From: Desulfuromusa sp. | GTDB lineage: Bacteria; Desulfobacterota; Desulfuromonadia; Desulfuromonadales; Geopsychrobacteraceae | Direction of reading: 5' to 3' | Assembly: GCA_016744675.1 (NCBI GenBank) | Contig: JADGDX010000007.1 | Location: forward strand, 31,256-95,255 | DNA length: 64,000 nt | Shown: positions 40,876 to 48,291 of the stretch, in pieces | Numbering within the stretch: position 1 is the stretch's first letter | Layout: each line of letters begins with the position of its first letter | Notes under the pieces: model-generated | The model's database searches: none | The model's input: the letters and a program-made list of their open reading frames with translations, nothing else | Told to the model about the DNA's origin: nothing | Position numbers and translations under genes: made by a program

Positions 40876-41163
40876 TCATTCTTTGACCTGGTAAATTTGA
40901 TGGGCTTCGGTGTCGTTGCGGTGGGCTTTCAGATCGGTGGCGACGGCATTGATCTGTTCCGTCAACTTTTCTTCAACAGCATTGATTTTTTTCGATAAAT
41001 GTTCGCTTACAGTATCGATTTTGAAATTTAAAAAATCGAATTTTTCATTTAAATCTATCCTAGTGTCAGCGATATCTTTGCGAAGGGACTGGTGTCCTTC
41101 AATCACGATATTGAATTTACTGTTGATATCTTCAAGAATTATTTCTAAATGTTCCTTTTCCAT
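40876..41163 (-). CDS. Small coiled-coil protein, unknown function
   Basis: 95 aa from 41163, where GGGGGA lies 7 bp upstream; an in-frame ATG at 41196 has no support. Nearly the whole protein is helical with heptad-like patterns (EDINSKFNIVIEGHQSLRKDI, then HLSKKINAVEEKLTEQINAV as landmarks). I recall similar short coiled-coil ORFs in Geobacter-type genomes but no function. It shares strand and island with the transposase, 17 bp from its flanking palindrome. No signal peptide or membrane segment. Confidence 0.55.
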   Translation of the reverse strand: MEKEHLEIILEDINSKFNIVIEGHQSLRKDIADTRIDLNEKFDFLNFKIDTVSEHLSKKINAVEEKLTEQINAVATDLKAHRNDTEAHQIYQVKE

Positions 41164-41270
41164 CGTTAATCCCCCGTTGGTCGAATTGGTTGACATTTGA
41201 CAGATAAATATATCATTTATTCGGTCGCAAATATATTTTAATTTGCCGGATGATAATGGATCTATGAACC

Positions 41271-41294
41271 GTAGGGGCGTATGGCAATACGCCC
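41271..41294. repeat. REP-like palindrome 8
   Basis: GTAGGGGCGTATGGCAATACGCCC layout (10-bp arms, GTAGGGGCGTAT and ATACGCCC). Lies in the gap before fliC. Confidence 0.75.
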
Positions 41295-41322
41295 TTGAAC
41301 CCGTATGAACGTTCTGTAGATC

Positions 41323-41347
41323 GGGCGTATCGCCATGCGCCTCCGCG
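41323..41347. repeat. REP-like palindrome 9
   Basis: GGGCGTATCGCCATGCGCCT followed by CCGCG; opposite orientation to element 8, 28 bp away, slightly degenerate. Together they form an inverted pair. Confidence 0.65.
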
Positions 41348-41437
41348 AAATAAATTATTTTTTATGAATTGGTTATAAAATTATAAAAAAACCGTCATTT
41401 CACATAGATACATTCCACCCATGAGAACATAAATTTC

Positions 41438-41465
41438 TAAAGTATTCAGCAAGTTGAGCCGAAAA
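41438..41465 (+). promoter_or_regulatory. Candidate sigma-28 (FliA) promoter of flagellin
   Basis: TAAAG at 41438-41442 and GCCGAAAA at 41458-41465 match TAAA-N15-GCCGATAA with a 16-bp spacer and one mismatch in the -10 box. It is correctly placed before fliC, and FlgM, the sigma-28 inhibitor, is encoded in the same block. Confidence 0.6.
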
Positions 41466-41532
41466 GAAGCAAGACGGGGAATTTAACGCCAAAAGGAGGT
41501 AACGGCCACAACATTGCGAACCCCAGAAATAA

Positions 41533-41557
41533 CGTAGGGGCGATTCACGAATCGCCC
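41533..41557. repeat. REP-like palindrome 10, in the flagellin leader
   Basis: CGTAGGGGCGATTCA followed by CGAATCGCCC. It lies downstream of the candidate sigma-28 promoter, so it should be transcribed as a hairpin in the fliC 5' untranslated region. Confidence 0.75.
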
Positions 41558-41573
41558 GATTCCTAACAAAACA

Positions 41574-41606
41574 GGGCAAGGATGCCCGCACACACTCTCA
41601 TGGAGG
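41574..41606 (+). promoter_or_regulatory. CsrA-type binding hairpin plus Shine-Dalgarno in the fliC leader
   Basis: GGGCA-AGGA-TGCCC (41574-41587) is a 5-bp hairpin that presents GGA in the loop; the core CAAGGATG matches the CsrA consensus CARGGATG. A second GGA is in the Shine-Dalgarno GGAGG at 41602-41606, 22 nt away, a spacing that one CsrA dimer can bridge. Binding would block flagellin translation. Confidence 0.65.
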
Positions 41607-41613
41607 AAACATC

Positions 41614-43128
41614 ATGGCTTTAACAATTAATACAAACGTAGCTTCCCTTAACGCCCAACGTAACCTGGGTACTTCTCAATCAGCTCTTAACAAATCAATG
41701 CAGCGCCTTTCTTCAGGTCTGCGGATCAACAGTGCAAAAGACGATGCTGCTGGTCTGGCTATCTCTAACCGGATGAGTTCGCAGATTCGTGGTCTGAATC
41801 AGGCTTCACGGAATGCGAACGATGGTATCTCTTTGGCGCAAACCGCTGAAGGTGCAATGCAGGAGAGCACAAACATTCTGCAACGGATGCGTGAGCTATC
41901 TGTTCAGTCTGCCAATGCATCTAACTCTGTTGCTGACCGCGATGCCCTTCAATCAGAAGTTAACCAGCTACAATCAGAGATGGATCGTATCTCTAGTAGT
42001 ACCACCTTTAATGGTCTGAACATTCTGGACGGCTCTTTTACTAATTCGGCTTTTCAGGTTGGTGCTAACGCCAATGAGACGATTAGTGTTTCTATCGGTT
42101 CGATGAACTCTGCCGATCTCGGCCGCTATGCCTATTCAAATACAGATGTGGCCACATCTGTAGGTGCTGGTTCTGCTACTGCTATAGCTGCAGACGCCCC
42201 TGCCAACGCTATTCTTGCCCAGGATCTGACGGTTGCCGGTTATAAAGGCTCCTCAACAATTGCTGCCGCGACACTTACAGCTGGTATTTCGGCTCAAGGT
42301 GTTGCTGCTGCAGTCAATGCTGTTTCGGCAGATACAGGAGTTGAAGCAACAGCTAGCTCTGAAGCAACAGCAGTTTTGAGTGTCGCCGGGACGGTTAGTT
42401 TTGAAATTGGAACGACATCAGCAAATCAGCAGACCGTCAGTGCCAATATTACTGATGCGACCGATCTCAAAGATTTGGTGAAGGCGATTAATGATGTCTC
42501 TGGTAAGACCGGAATTACTGCAGAAGTAAACGAGACGGGGATGAAGCTATCTCAGGCTGATGGTAAAGACATCATAATTGAGGATGCTATCAACTCCAGT
42601 GCTGGTACCTTGACAGTTTCTGGGACGACGGGTGCTGATGCGGTGCTGGTTGCTACTGCGGATGGTTCGGGCGCTAACTCTACAACAGTTGCTGGCTCTG
42701 TTGAGTTCACCTCTAGGAGCTCATTCTCTGCTTCCTCGAGTGTCGCTGGTGATGCTGGTGCCATTGTGTATGCGACTGGTTTAGCAGCTGATGCTATCAA
42801 TTCGGCAGCTGCCGAGTCGGTCAATGAAATTGATATCGCTACCGCAGCTGGTGCTCAATCTGCTATCGATGTCATCGATAAGGCTCTTGGCACTATCGAT
42901 TCACAACGTGGCGATCTTGGTGCGATTCAGAATCGTTTTGAATCCACTATTGCTAACCTGCAGAATATTTCCGAAAATGTTACTGCAGCACGGTCACGGA
43001 TTCTTGATGCGGATATTGCTCAGGAAACCTCTGCAATGACCAAGAACAACATCCTGCAGCAGGCTGGTGTATCGATTCTGGCGCAAGCGAACCAGGCTCC
43101 ACAACTCGCGTTGTCACTACTCGGTTAA
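41614..43128 (+). CDS. fliC: Flagellin
   Basis: 504 aa. The D0/D1 N-terminal region ([36 protein letters not shown]) and C-terminal region ([19 protein letters not shown], ending LSLLG) are highly conserved; residues about 180-400 form an Ala/Thr/Ser-rich variable outer domain exposed on the filament. Expression is probably under sigma-28 and CsrA-FliW control (leader sites listed). The filament chaperone FliS and cap FliD are encoded 2-4 kb downstream. A strong terminator follows. Confidence 0.97.
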   Translation: MALTINTNVASLNAQRNLGTSQSALNKSMQRLSSGLRINSAKDDAAGLAISNRMSSQIRGLNQASRNANDGISLAQTAEGAMQESTNILQRMRELSVQSANASNSVADRDALQSEVNQLQSEMDRISSSTTFNGLNILDGSFTNSAFQVGANANETISVSIGSMNSADLGRYAYSNTDVATSVGAGSATAIAADAPANAILAQDLTVAGYKGSSTIAAATLTAGISAQGVAAAVNAVSADTGVEATASSEATAVLSVAGTVSFEIGTTSANQQTVSANITDATDLKDLVKAINDVSGKTGITAEVNETGMKLSQADGKDIIIEDAINSSAGTLTVSGTTGADAVLVATADGSGANSTTVAGSVEFTSRSSFSASSSVAGDAGAIVYATGLAADAINSAAAESVNEIDIATAAGAQSAIDVIDKALGTIDSQRGDLGAIQNRFESTIANLQNISENVTAARSRILDADIAQETSAMTKNNILQQAGVSILAQANQAPQLALSLLG

Positions 43129-43175
43129 TAATCTCTAGCATGTAGGGCGCGGTACACCGTGTCTCTACAGATTTC

Positions 43176-43208
43176 GGGGGGAGCCGGTTTCTCCGGCTCC
43201 CCATTTTC
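43176..43208 (+). terminator. Rho-independent terminator of flagellin
   Basis: GGGGAGCCGG and CCGGCTCCCC form a perfect 10-bp stem with a TTTCT loop, then ATTTTCCC. A degenerate REP-like stretch (GTAGGGCG...CTCTAC at 43142-43168) lies just before it. Confidence 0.85.
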
Positions 43209-43237
43209 CCTGATATAAGCAGGGGGAGGATAAAATA

Positions 43238-43585
43238 ATGAATGTTGAAGCTGTCAACTTACAAACTACGGCACAAACGCAGTTGAGCAAGGCTTCTGAT
43301 CAAGTCAATGACTCGAGAAAAAAAGCGGTCGATCTGGTTCAAAGTGAACAGGTTGAAAAAAAACAGGTCCAACCAGAAGAACTGCTACAACAGATCAAGT
43401 CACTGACTGAGGATGGTCTTTACAGTGTCCGTTTTGAAAACGATGAACGGTCAAGCGGTTTGATTGTAAAGATTGTTAATCGGGAGAATGACGAAGTGAT
43501 CCGTCAGGTTCCTTCTGAAGAACTTCTGGAAATCAGTGCTGCGCTGGAAGATTTACGTGGCAATTTGGTTAATACTGAAGGTTAG
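43238..43585 (+). CDS. flaG: FlaG-family protein
   Basis: 115 aa. The C-terminal FlaG domain with VRFENDERSSGLIVKIVNRE and DEVIRQVPSEELLEISAALE is clear; the N-terminal half is polar and low-complexity. FlaG influences filament length in other bacteria. It lies between flagellin and fliD with its own ribosome-binding site (GGGGAGG). Confidence 0.88.
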   Translation: MNVEAVNLQTTAQTQLSKASDQVNDSRKKAVDLVQSEQVEKKQVQPEELLQQIKSLTEDGLYSVRFENDERSSGLIVKIVNRENDEVIRQVPSEELLEISAALEDLRGNLVNTEG

Positions 43586-43592
43586 ATTCTCG

Positions 43593-43693
43593 TTCCTTCC
43601 CCTATAAGGGGGGAAGGAAAGGATGTGGTGGGTTTGAAGAACAGAATTCACTCTCATCCCAACTCTCCTTTGCTGGAGAGCGTGCACAGGTAA
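43593..43693. repeat. Two adjacent hairpins in the flaG-fliD gap
   Basis: A 10-bp palindrome TTCCTTCCCC / GGGGAAGGAA (43593-43619, loop TATAAGG) has no T tail. A second one, CTCTCC / GGAGAG, lies near 43665-43682. The CCTT-rich style resembles dispersed intergenic repeats of proteobacteria, but no second copy occurs in this window. Confidence 0.45.
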
Positions 43694-43728
43694 GCAACGG
43701 TAGCTTTGTTGGTTTAAAGGAGATAGGT

Positions 43729-45348
43729 ATGCCCATTACATTCGGAGGTCTGGCAACAGGTCTGGATACAAATGCCATTGTTGATCAATTGATGGCATTG
43801 GAGCGTCAGCCGATTAACCGACTGCAAACAGATAAAACCTATTTTCAGGCGCGTCAGGCGGCCTATATCTCTTTTGATGGTAACCTGAAAAATTTTCTGT
43901 CAAACATCAAAAATCTTGGTTCCAGTGATGATTTGCGGCAGAAGTCGGTGTCGGCTTCACGCGAAGATTTTTTGTCGGTATCTGCTGGGGTTGATGCCCT
44001 GCCGGGAACCAGCTATCAGGTTGAGGTTGTCTCTCTGGCTCAGGTACAGAAAAATGTCAGCGAAGGATATTCAAGTAAGAGTGAGCAGAACTTTGGTGCC
44101 GGTGAGCTGACCCTGACGGTTGGTGAAAATGACCCGGTGACTATTACGGTCGATGAAACCAATAATTCTCTTGAAGGGATCATGCAAGCTATCAATGATG
44201 CTGATGCGGGAATCAATGCTTCGATCATCAATGATGGCACTGACACTCCCTACCGTTTAGTTTTGACGGGTGAAAACGTTGCGTCCGATTTTTCGATGAC
44301 GTCAACTTTACCGTCCTTCAATGGTGATGTCAGTGCCCAGCTCCAGTCTGGAGGGTTTAGTAGCCAGTCAGCTGACTATTTTGGTGGTGGCAGCCTCGAG
44401 CTTTCGACTGGTGATACAATCACTTTGGGCGAATCTGCAAACTCATTGACCGATATTATGACAGCAATCAATGCTGAAACCGGAACAACCGGAGTGACGG
44501 CATCAATTGTCGCTGACGGTGATAATTTTGTCATCTCTTTAGATGGTGGCGCAACCATGACGGCCACGAACTTTAGTGGTGGCTATGATGCGTTGGGTGT
44601 AACCGAAACTCAGGCGGCTGCACAGGCGCATATCCGGGTTGACACAATTGACATCTATTCTGATAGCAATGCTCTGTCTGAAGCAATCCCCGGCTTGAGC
44701 TTGGATTTGACCAGTGCTGAAGCAGGGACGATGACCAGTATCTCGGTTTCGTTGGACGAAGCAGCCATCAAATCACAAGTTGAGTCTTTTGTTAAAGGTT
44801 ATAACGAGGTGATGTCGTTTATCAGCTCACAGTCTAAATCAGAAGATTCTGATGCGGGAATTCTGGGAAGTGATCCCGGAATGAATTCTGTCAAGCGGCG
44901 CTTGCAGGGGCTGTTGACAACAACGATTGCCAATACCGGAAATTATTCAGCACTGTCGCAGTTGGGGTTGGAAACACAGAAAGATGGCACAATTATCATT
45001 GATAGTGAAACCCTGACCGATGCGGTGCAAAACAATTTAGACAGTTTGGAAAAATTGTTGGTTGGCGAGGGGGAGACCGAAGGGGTCGCTGTCAGATTTC
45101 AAAATTATCTGGAAGGGATGACCAGTCCTGTTGATGGTTTTTTAGCAGCAAATAAAAAAAGTACTGAGGCGACGGTCAATCGGATTGATGATCGTATTGA
45201 GCAGATCGAAACGCGTCTTGTAAAAAAAGAAGAAACTATGCGAGCTAAGTTTAGTGCTTTGGAAACCCTGATTAGTGGTATGAACAATCAGAGCTCCTTT
45301 TTGACTCAGCAGATGGATATGTTGACAAATATGATGACAAGGAAATAA
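43729..45348 (+). CDS. fliD: Flagellar filament cap protein FliD (HAP2)
   Basis: 539 aa. N-terminal FGGLATGLDTNAIVDQLMALE and the C-terminal coiled-coil part (EQIETRLVKKEETMRAKFSALE, then the SFLTQQMDML ending) are diagnostic. FliD caps the growing filament and promotes flagellin folding. AAAGGAG precedes the ATG. The next gene fliS starts 3 bp after its stop. Confidence 0.95.
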   Translation: MPITFGGLATGLDTNAIVDQLMALERQPINRLQTDKTYFQARQAAYISFDGNLKNFLSNIKNLGSSDDLRQKSVSASREDFLSVSAGVDALPGTSYQVEVVSLAQVQKNVSEGYSSKSEQNFGAGELTLTVGENDPVTITVDETNNSLEGIMQAINDADAGINASIINDGTDTPYRLVLTGENVASDFSMTSTLPSFNGDVSAQLQSGGFSSQSADYFGGGSLELSTGDTITLGESANSLTDIMTAINAETGTTGVTASIVADGDNFVISLDGGATMTATNFSGGYDALGVTETQAAAQAHIRVDTIDIYSDSNALSEAIPGLSLDLTSAEAGTMTSISVSLDEAAIKSQVESFVKGYNEVMSFISSQSKSEDSDAGILGSDPGMNSVKRRLQGLLTTTIANTGNYSALSQLGLETQKDGTIIIDSETLTDAVQNNLDSLEKLLVGEGETEGVAVRFQNYLEGMTSPVDGFLAANKKSTEATVNRIDDRIEQIETRLVKKEETMRAKFSALETLISGMNNQSSFLTQQMDMLTNMMTRK

Positions 45349-45351
45349 CTA

Positions 45352-45777
45352 ATGAATGCCTATATGAATCAATACCAAAATAATCAGATTTTGAATGCGT
45401 CGCCAGAACAGATTCTGATCCTCCTCTACGATGGTTCCATTCGTTTTTGTCGTCAGGCAATGCATGCAATGGATGAGAATAATCGGGTTGTTCAGGCCGA
45501 AAAAATTAGTCGAACTATTGCGATTGTCAGTGAATTTGCAAATACACTCGACCATGAAGTTGGTGGTCACTTTGCATCTGATCTGGACGCTCTTTACGGA
45601 TATATGATTCGTGAGTTGACAAATGCCAATATTAAGAACAACCGTGAGTCTCTTGAAACGGTTGAGGACCTTCTGATTGATTTGCGTAGCACTTGGGTTG
45701 AGGCAATAGAGATCAACCGTCAAGAGGCTCAACCTGCTGTTGGTCAATCTGAAAAGTACGTAGCTGCAACCTTTTGA
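45352..45777 (+). CDS. fliS: Flagellar export chaperone FliS
   Basis: 141 aa. Hallmarks: YQNNQILNASPEQILILLYDG at the N terminus and the helical core with HEVGGHFASDLDALYGYM. FliS binds flagellin in the cytosol before export. Directly behind fliD and before the FliT-like gene. Confidence 0.95.
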   Translation: MNAYMNQYQNNQILNASPEQILILLYDGSIRFCRQAMHAMDENNRVVQAEKISRTIAIVSEFANTLDHEVGGHFASDLDALYGYMIRELTNANIKNNRESLETVEDLLIDLRSTWVEAIEINRQEAQPAVGQSEKYVAATF

Positions 45778-45785
45778 TAACGGTG

Positions 45786-46190
45786 ATGGATATGGAAACA
45801 TGCCTGAAAAAATCGATAGAGCAATATCAACAGATCGTTGATCATGCTGGCCAGCTTGAGCAACTTTTGAAGACGTCTGACCCTGATGAACTGCAAGGGT
45901 ATACCGTTCGTTTGCAAGAGTTACAAGATGAAGCTGGATTGAACGATCGGGTTTTTCTGGAGGTGTTTCCTCAAAATTCGACCTATTGGCAGAACCATCC
46001 CCTATTTATTGAGCGAAGTCGGCTGCTTGAACAAATCGTCGAACTGAATCATTTGCTATTACCAAGAATCCGTGGCATGATGGCTGTCACCGCTAATGAG
46101 TTATCTCAGGTAAAAAGCGGTCGTGTCGCAGTTGCCGGATATCATCACCCTTCTGCTCCACGAAAACAATTTTCACGGGGCGTTGGTTAG
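45786..46190 (+). CDS. FliT/FlgN-like flagellar chaperone, unassigned
   Basis: About 134 aa, mostly helical, starting at ATG 45786 (GTG 45783 and ATG 45792 are alternatives; none has a strong ribosome-binding site, and translation may be coupled to fliS). The fliD-fliS-x order is where fliT usually lies. The sequence (LEQLLKTSDPDELQGYTV, ERSRLLEQIVELN) is compatible with a FliT- or FlgN-like chaperone but I see no decisive motif. Confidence 0.6.
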   Translation: MDMETCLKKSIEQYQQIVDHAGQLEQLLKTSDPDELQGYTVRLQELQDEAGLNDRVFLEVFPQNSTYWQNHPLFIERSRLLEQIVELNHLLLPRIRGMMAVTANELSQVKSGRVAVAGYHHPSAPRKQFSRGVG

Positions 46191-46231
46191 TTATTTCCCC
46201 TCTCTATAATTTCTTCCTTTGAGGGCCTTAC

Positions 46232-46897
46232 ATGTCTGTACTCAATCAACTGAAAGATTATCGGGTTGTTAAAGCCTCTTTGCCTCTTCAAGGTGGAAAG
46301 CAGGTTTCACTGGATGGTGTTGCTAAGCTGACAACGGCTCCTTGTTTTGAAGTGACCTTTTTACCCGATCAACTCAAACCAGAAATATTAGACCTTGAGG
46401 AGTTCTGTCTGGTCACATTTGATGTGGCTGGGGAGAGCAAGTCCATTAAGGCTAAAATTGATTCATCCCCTCAGGAATCTAAGCTTTTACTTGAAATGGT
46501 CGATTCATTTGCCTACGTGCAGAAGCGTGGTTACTTTAGGGTTGATGCTGATCTGTCGGTGAGTTATTGGCTGATTGATGACGAGCATCCATCTGCTAAG
46601 TCTGTTCAGACACCTGTGAATATTAGTGGTGGTGGTTTGAGGTTGCCGGTTTCGGAAACGATTAATGAAGGGACTCGATTGGGTTTGGAGATCGTTATTG
46701 ATACCCCTCAGCCCGCAGTTGTTGAATGTACTGGAGAGGTTGTTGGTAGCTATGATTGTGGTGGCGAAAAGCAGATTGCTATGAGCTTTGTTGACATTGA
46801 AGAAGAAGGGCAGGATGCGATCATTGCCTACTGTTTGGCTGAACAGCGGAAACAACTGCAGTTAAAGGTGAAAGTGTTAGGTCGGGGGAGCGTCTGA
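46232..46897 (+). CDS. PilZ-domain c-di-GMP-binding protein
   Basis: 221 aa with an N-terminal YcgR-like domain and a C-terminal PilZ domain. Both c-di-GMP contact motifs are seen: RXXXR in QKRGYFRVD and (D/N)XSXXG in VNISGGGLRL. YcgR-type proteins slow flagellar rotation at high c-di-GMP. The location next to flagellar chaperone genes and a diguanylate cyclase gene supports a motility role. The terminator at 46926 follows. Confidence 0.85.
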   Translation: MSVLNQLKDYRVVKASLPLQGGKQVSLDGVAKLTTAPCFEVTFLPDQLKPEILDLEEFCLVTFDVAGESKSIKAKIDSSPQESKLLLEMVDSFAYVQKRGYFRVDADLSVSYWLIDDEHPSAKSVQTPVNISGGGLRLPVSETINEGTRLGLEIVIDTPQPAVVECTGEVVGSYDCGGEKQIAMSFVDIEEEGQDAIIAYCLAEQRKQLQLKVKVLGRGSV

Positions 46898-46925
46898 GAT
46901 AGGTTTTTAAGATAAAGATGATTGG

Positions 46926-46957
46926 ATGGGGACAGAGTGGATCTGTCCCCATTTTTG
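46926..46957. terminator. Terminator between convergent PilZ and GGDEF genes
   Basis: ATGGGGACAG and CTGTCCCCAT form a perfect 10-bp stem around AGTGGAT; TTTTTG on the right for the PilZ gene. It ends 5 bp before the stop of the convergent gene. Confidence 0.83.
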
Positions 46958-46961
46958 TTTT

Positions 46962-47942
46962 TTAGAAGATACCAACGGCCATCTGTGGCGCGGGGTCGTA
47001 AGAAAAAAGTGTGCAAGATGTTGTCTCTTCGATGCGCCAAGTTTCTGTTCGATTGCGGCCATTGTCTTTTGCTTGGTAAAGGGCTTGATCGGCTTCTTTA
47101 ATAAGCTTTTTTGGTTGTGATACTGTGTGTGAATCGGCGCAGCTGATGCCAATGCTCACAGTAATTGTGTTTCGCCCCGCTGGTTGCTTGCGGGAAACCT
47201 TTGCGACTTGCTTGTGGATCCGTTCAGCAAGTACCTCGGCATTATTCGCTGTTGTGTCGGGAAGGATAACGGCAAACTCTTCACCGCCATAACGGCAGCA
47301 AATGTCGGCATCTCTAGCAGAATGTTTGATTGCATCCGCTACGGAGCGGAGGATGGAATCTCCCGCTTGGTGGCCATAGTTATCGTTAAAGCTTTTGAAA
47401 TGATCAAGATCGATCATTAATAATGAGTGGGGGCTTCCCGACCGTTGGGTGGAAGCTGCTGCTTGTTTGATACTCATATCGAAGGTGGCCCGGTTCCCAA
47501 GTTTTGTTAGGGGATCGGTGAGCGCCATCTTTTGGAGTTGCTCTTTGCTTTGACGTAATTCAAGTAATCGTTGCCAACGTTCTAGGTGGCGATTCATTCG
47601 GGCGCTGAATTCTGTCGGATCAATTTCAACATGGACAGAATCACTGGCGCCAAGATTGAACCCATTGATCAGGCCTTGCTGATCCTCGGCAAATGCAATC
47701 AGCGGCAGATCGTGCCATTGTTCATCAGAGTGCAGCTTACTAATCCAATCTACCTTTCGATTTTTTCTCTCAATAGCCCAACACACCATATCGGCTCGCT
47801 TTGACTTCAAGTGCTGAAAGAGTGCTGCTGAAGAGCCGAGAGGCTTGATTTGTTCAAAAAGCCCGGTCGCTGAGAGGTGGTTTATCAACTGATTCTTTTT
47901 GCTTTTGTTGCTGGCAATAATCAGCGCTGTTTTATTTATCAT
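46962..47942 (-). CDS. Diguanylate cyclase with a degenerate receiver-like N terminus
   Basis: 326 aa from 47942, where GAGGGA lies 7 bp upstream. The N-terminal 130 residues look like a receiver fold (ALIIASNKSKKNQLIN, DMVCWAIERKN, DLPLIAFAE) but the acidic pocket and acceptor Asp are missing. The C-terminal GGDEF domain is complete: LTDPLTKLGNR, DLDHFKSFNDNYGH, and the active-site RYGGEEFAVILP. It should make c-di-GMP. Convergent with the PilZ gene, making a likely producer-receptor pair for motility control. A longer start at 48041 is not supported. Confidence 0.87.
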   Translation of the reverse strand: MINKTALIIASNKSKKNQLINHLSATGLFEQIKPLGSSAALFQHLKSKRADMVCWAIERKNRKVDWISKLHSDEQWHDLPLIAFAEDQQGLINGFNLGASDSVHVEIDPTEFSARMNRHLERWQRLLELRQSKEQLQKMALTDPLTKLGNRATFDMSIKQAAASTQRSGSPHSLLMIDLDHFKSFNDNYGHQAGDSILRSVADAIKHSARDADICCRYGGEEFAVILPDTTANNAEVLAERIHKQVAKVSRKQPAGRNTITVSIGISCADSHTVSQPKKLIKEADQALYQAKDNGRNRTETWRIEETTSCTLFSYDPAPQMAVGIF

Positions 47943-48291
47943 ATGTTCATCCCTCTGTTTTCCCCAAAATATAATATATTCTACGTTTCGGCTTATTATT
48001 AAATAATCTTTAGAAGTTTTTTGGGCTTGTTGCTTAAACAATAGCTATTTATATGCCAAAAGTGAAAACTGTGTAATTACGGGGTGTTGTGGTTGTGTTG
48101 TCGGTTTTATGACGGAGAATGATTCTTCGGGTCAAGGCATCCCCTTAGGGATGTCGTTATTTTGACAGGGCGGCAACGGAACTCAATACTCAGTTCATTT
48201 GCTAGGACTTGTGCTACTATGACCCATTCAAAACTCTCAACCTTCTTTTGTCATGGAGTGAACACCCTGAGACAAAAGAAGGGGAGGCTTT
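47943..48291. other. Intergenic region between the GGDEF gene and fliK-like gene
   Basis: 349 bp, divergent promoters expected. A small hairpin GCATCCC/GGGATG(T) lies at 48138-48154 and the long inverted repeat at 48241-48282. Nothing else recognised; no GEMM-type c-di-GMP riboswitch is visible. Confidence 0.5.
48241..48287 (+). promoter_or_regulatory. 12-bp stem-loop abutting the ribosome-binding site of the fliK-like gene
   Basis: CCTTCTTTTGTC (48241-48252) and GACAAAAGAAGG (48271-48282) are perfect inverted repeats with an 18-nt loop containing TGGAGTG. The last bases of the stem overlap the Shine-Dalgarno GGGGAGG (48281-48287). It could occlude translation initiation, or be an operator. 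GGA in the loop and in the Shine-Dalgarno also fits CsrA binding. Confidence 0.5.

Larger units (their letters stand above)
41348..41613. other. Flagellin promoter and long leader region
   Basis: Contains a sigma-28-like promoter, an AAGGAGGT at 41493-41500 that lacks a nearby start codon, REP-like element 10 and a CsrA-type hairpin, then the real ribosome-binding site of fliC. The predicted untranslated leader is about 140 nt. Confidence 0.6.

Noticed and set aside
38242..41557. CRISPR array
   Set aside because: The repeats are palindromic, variable in centre, irregularly spaced and linked to a RAYT gene; no cas genes.
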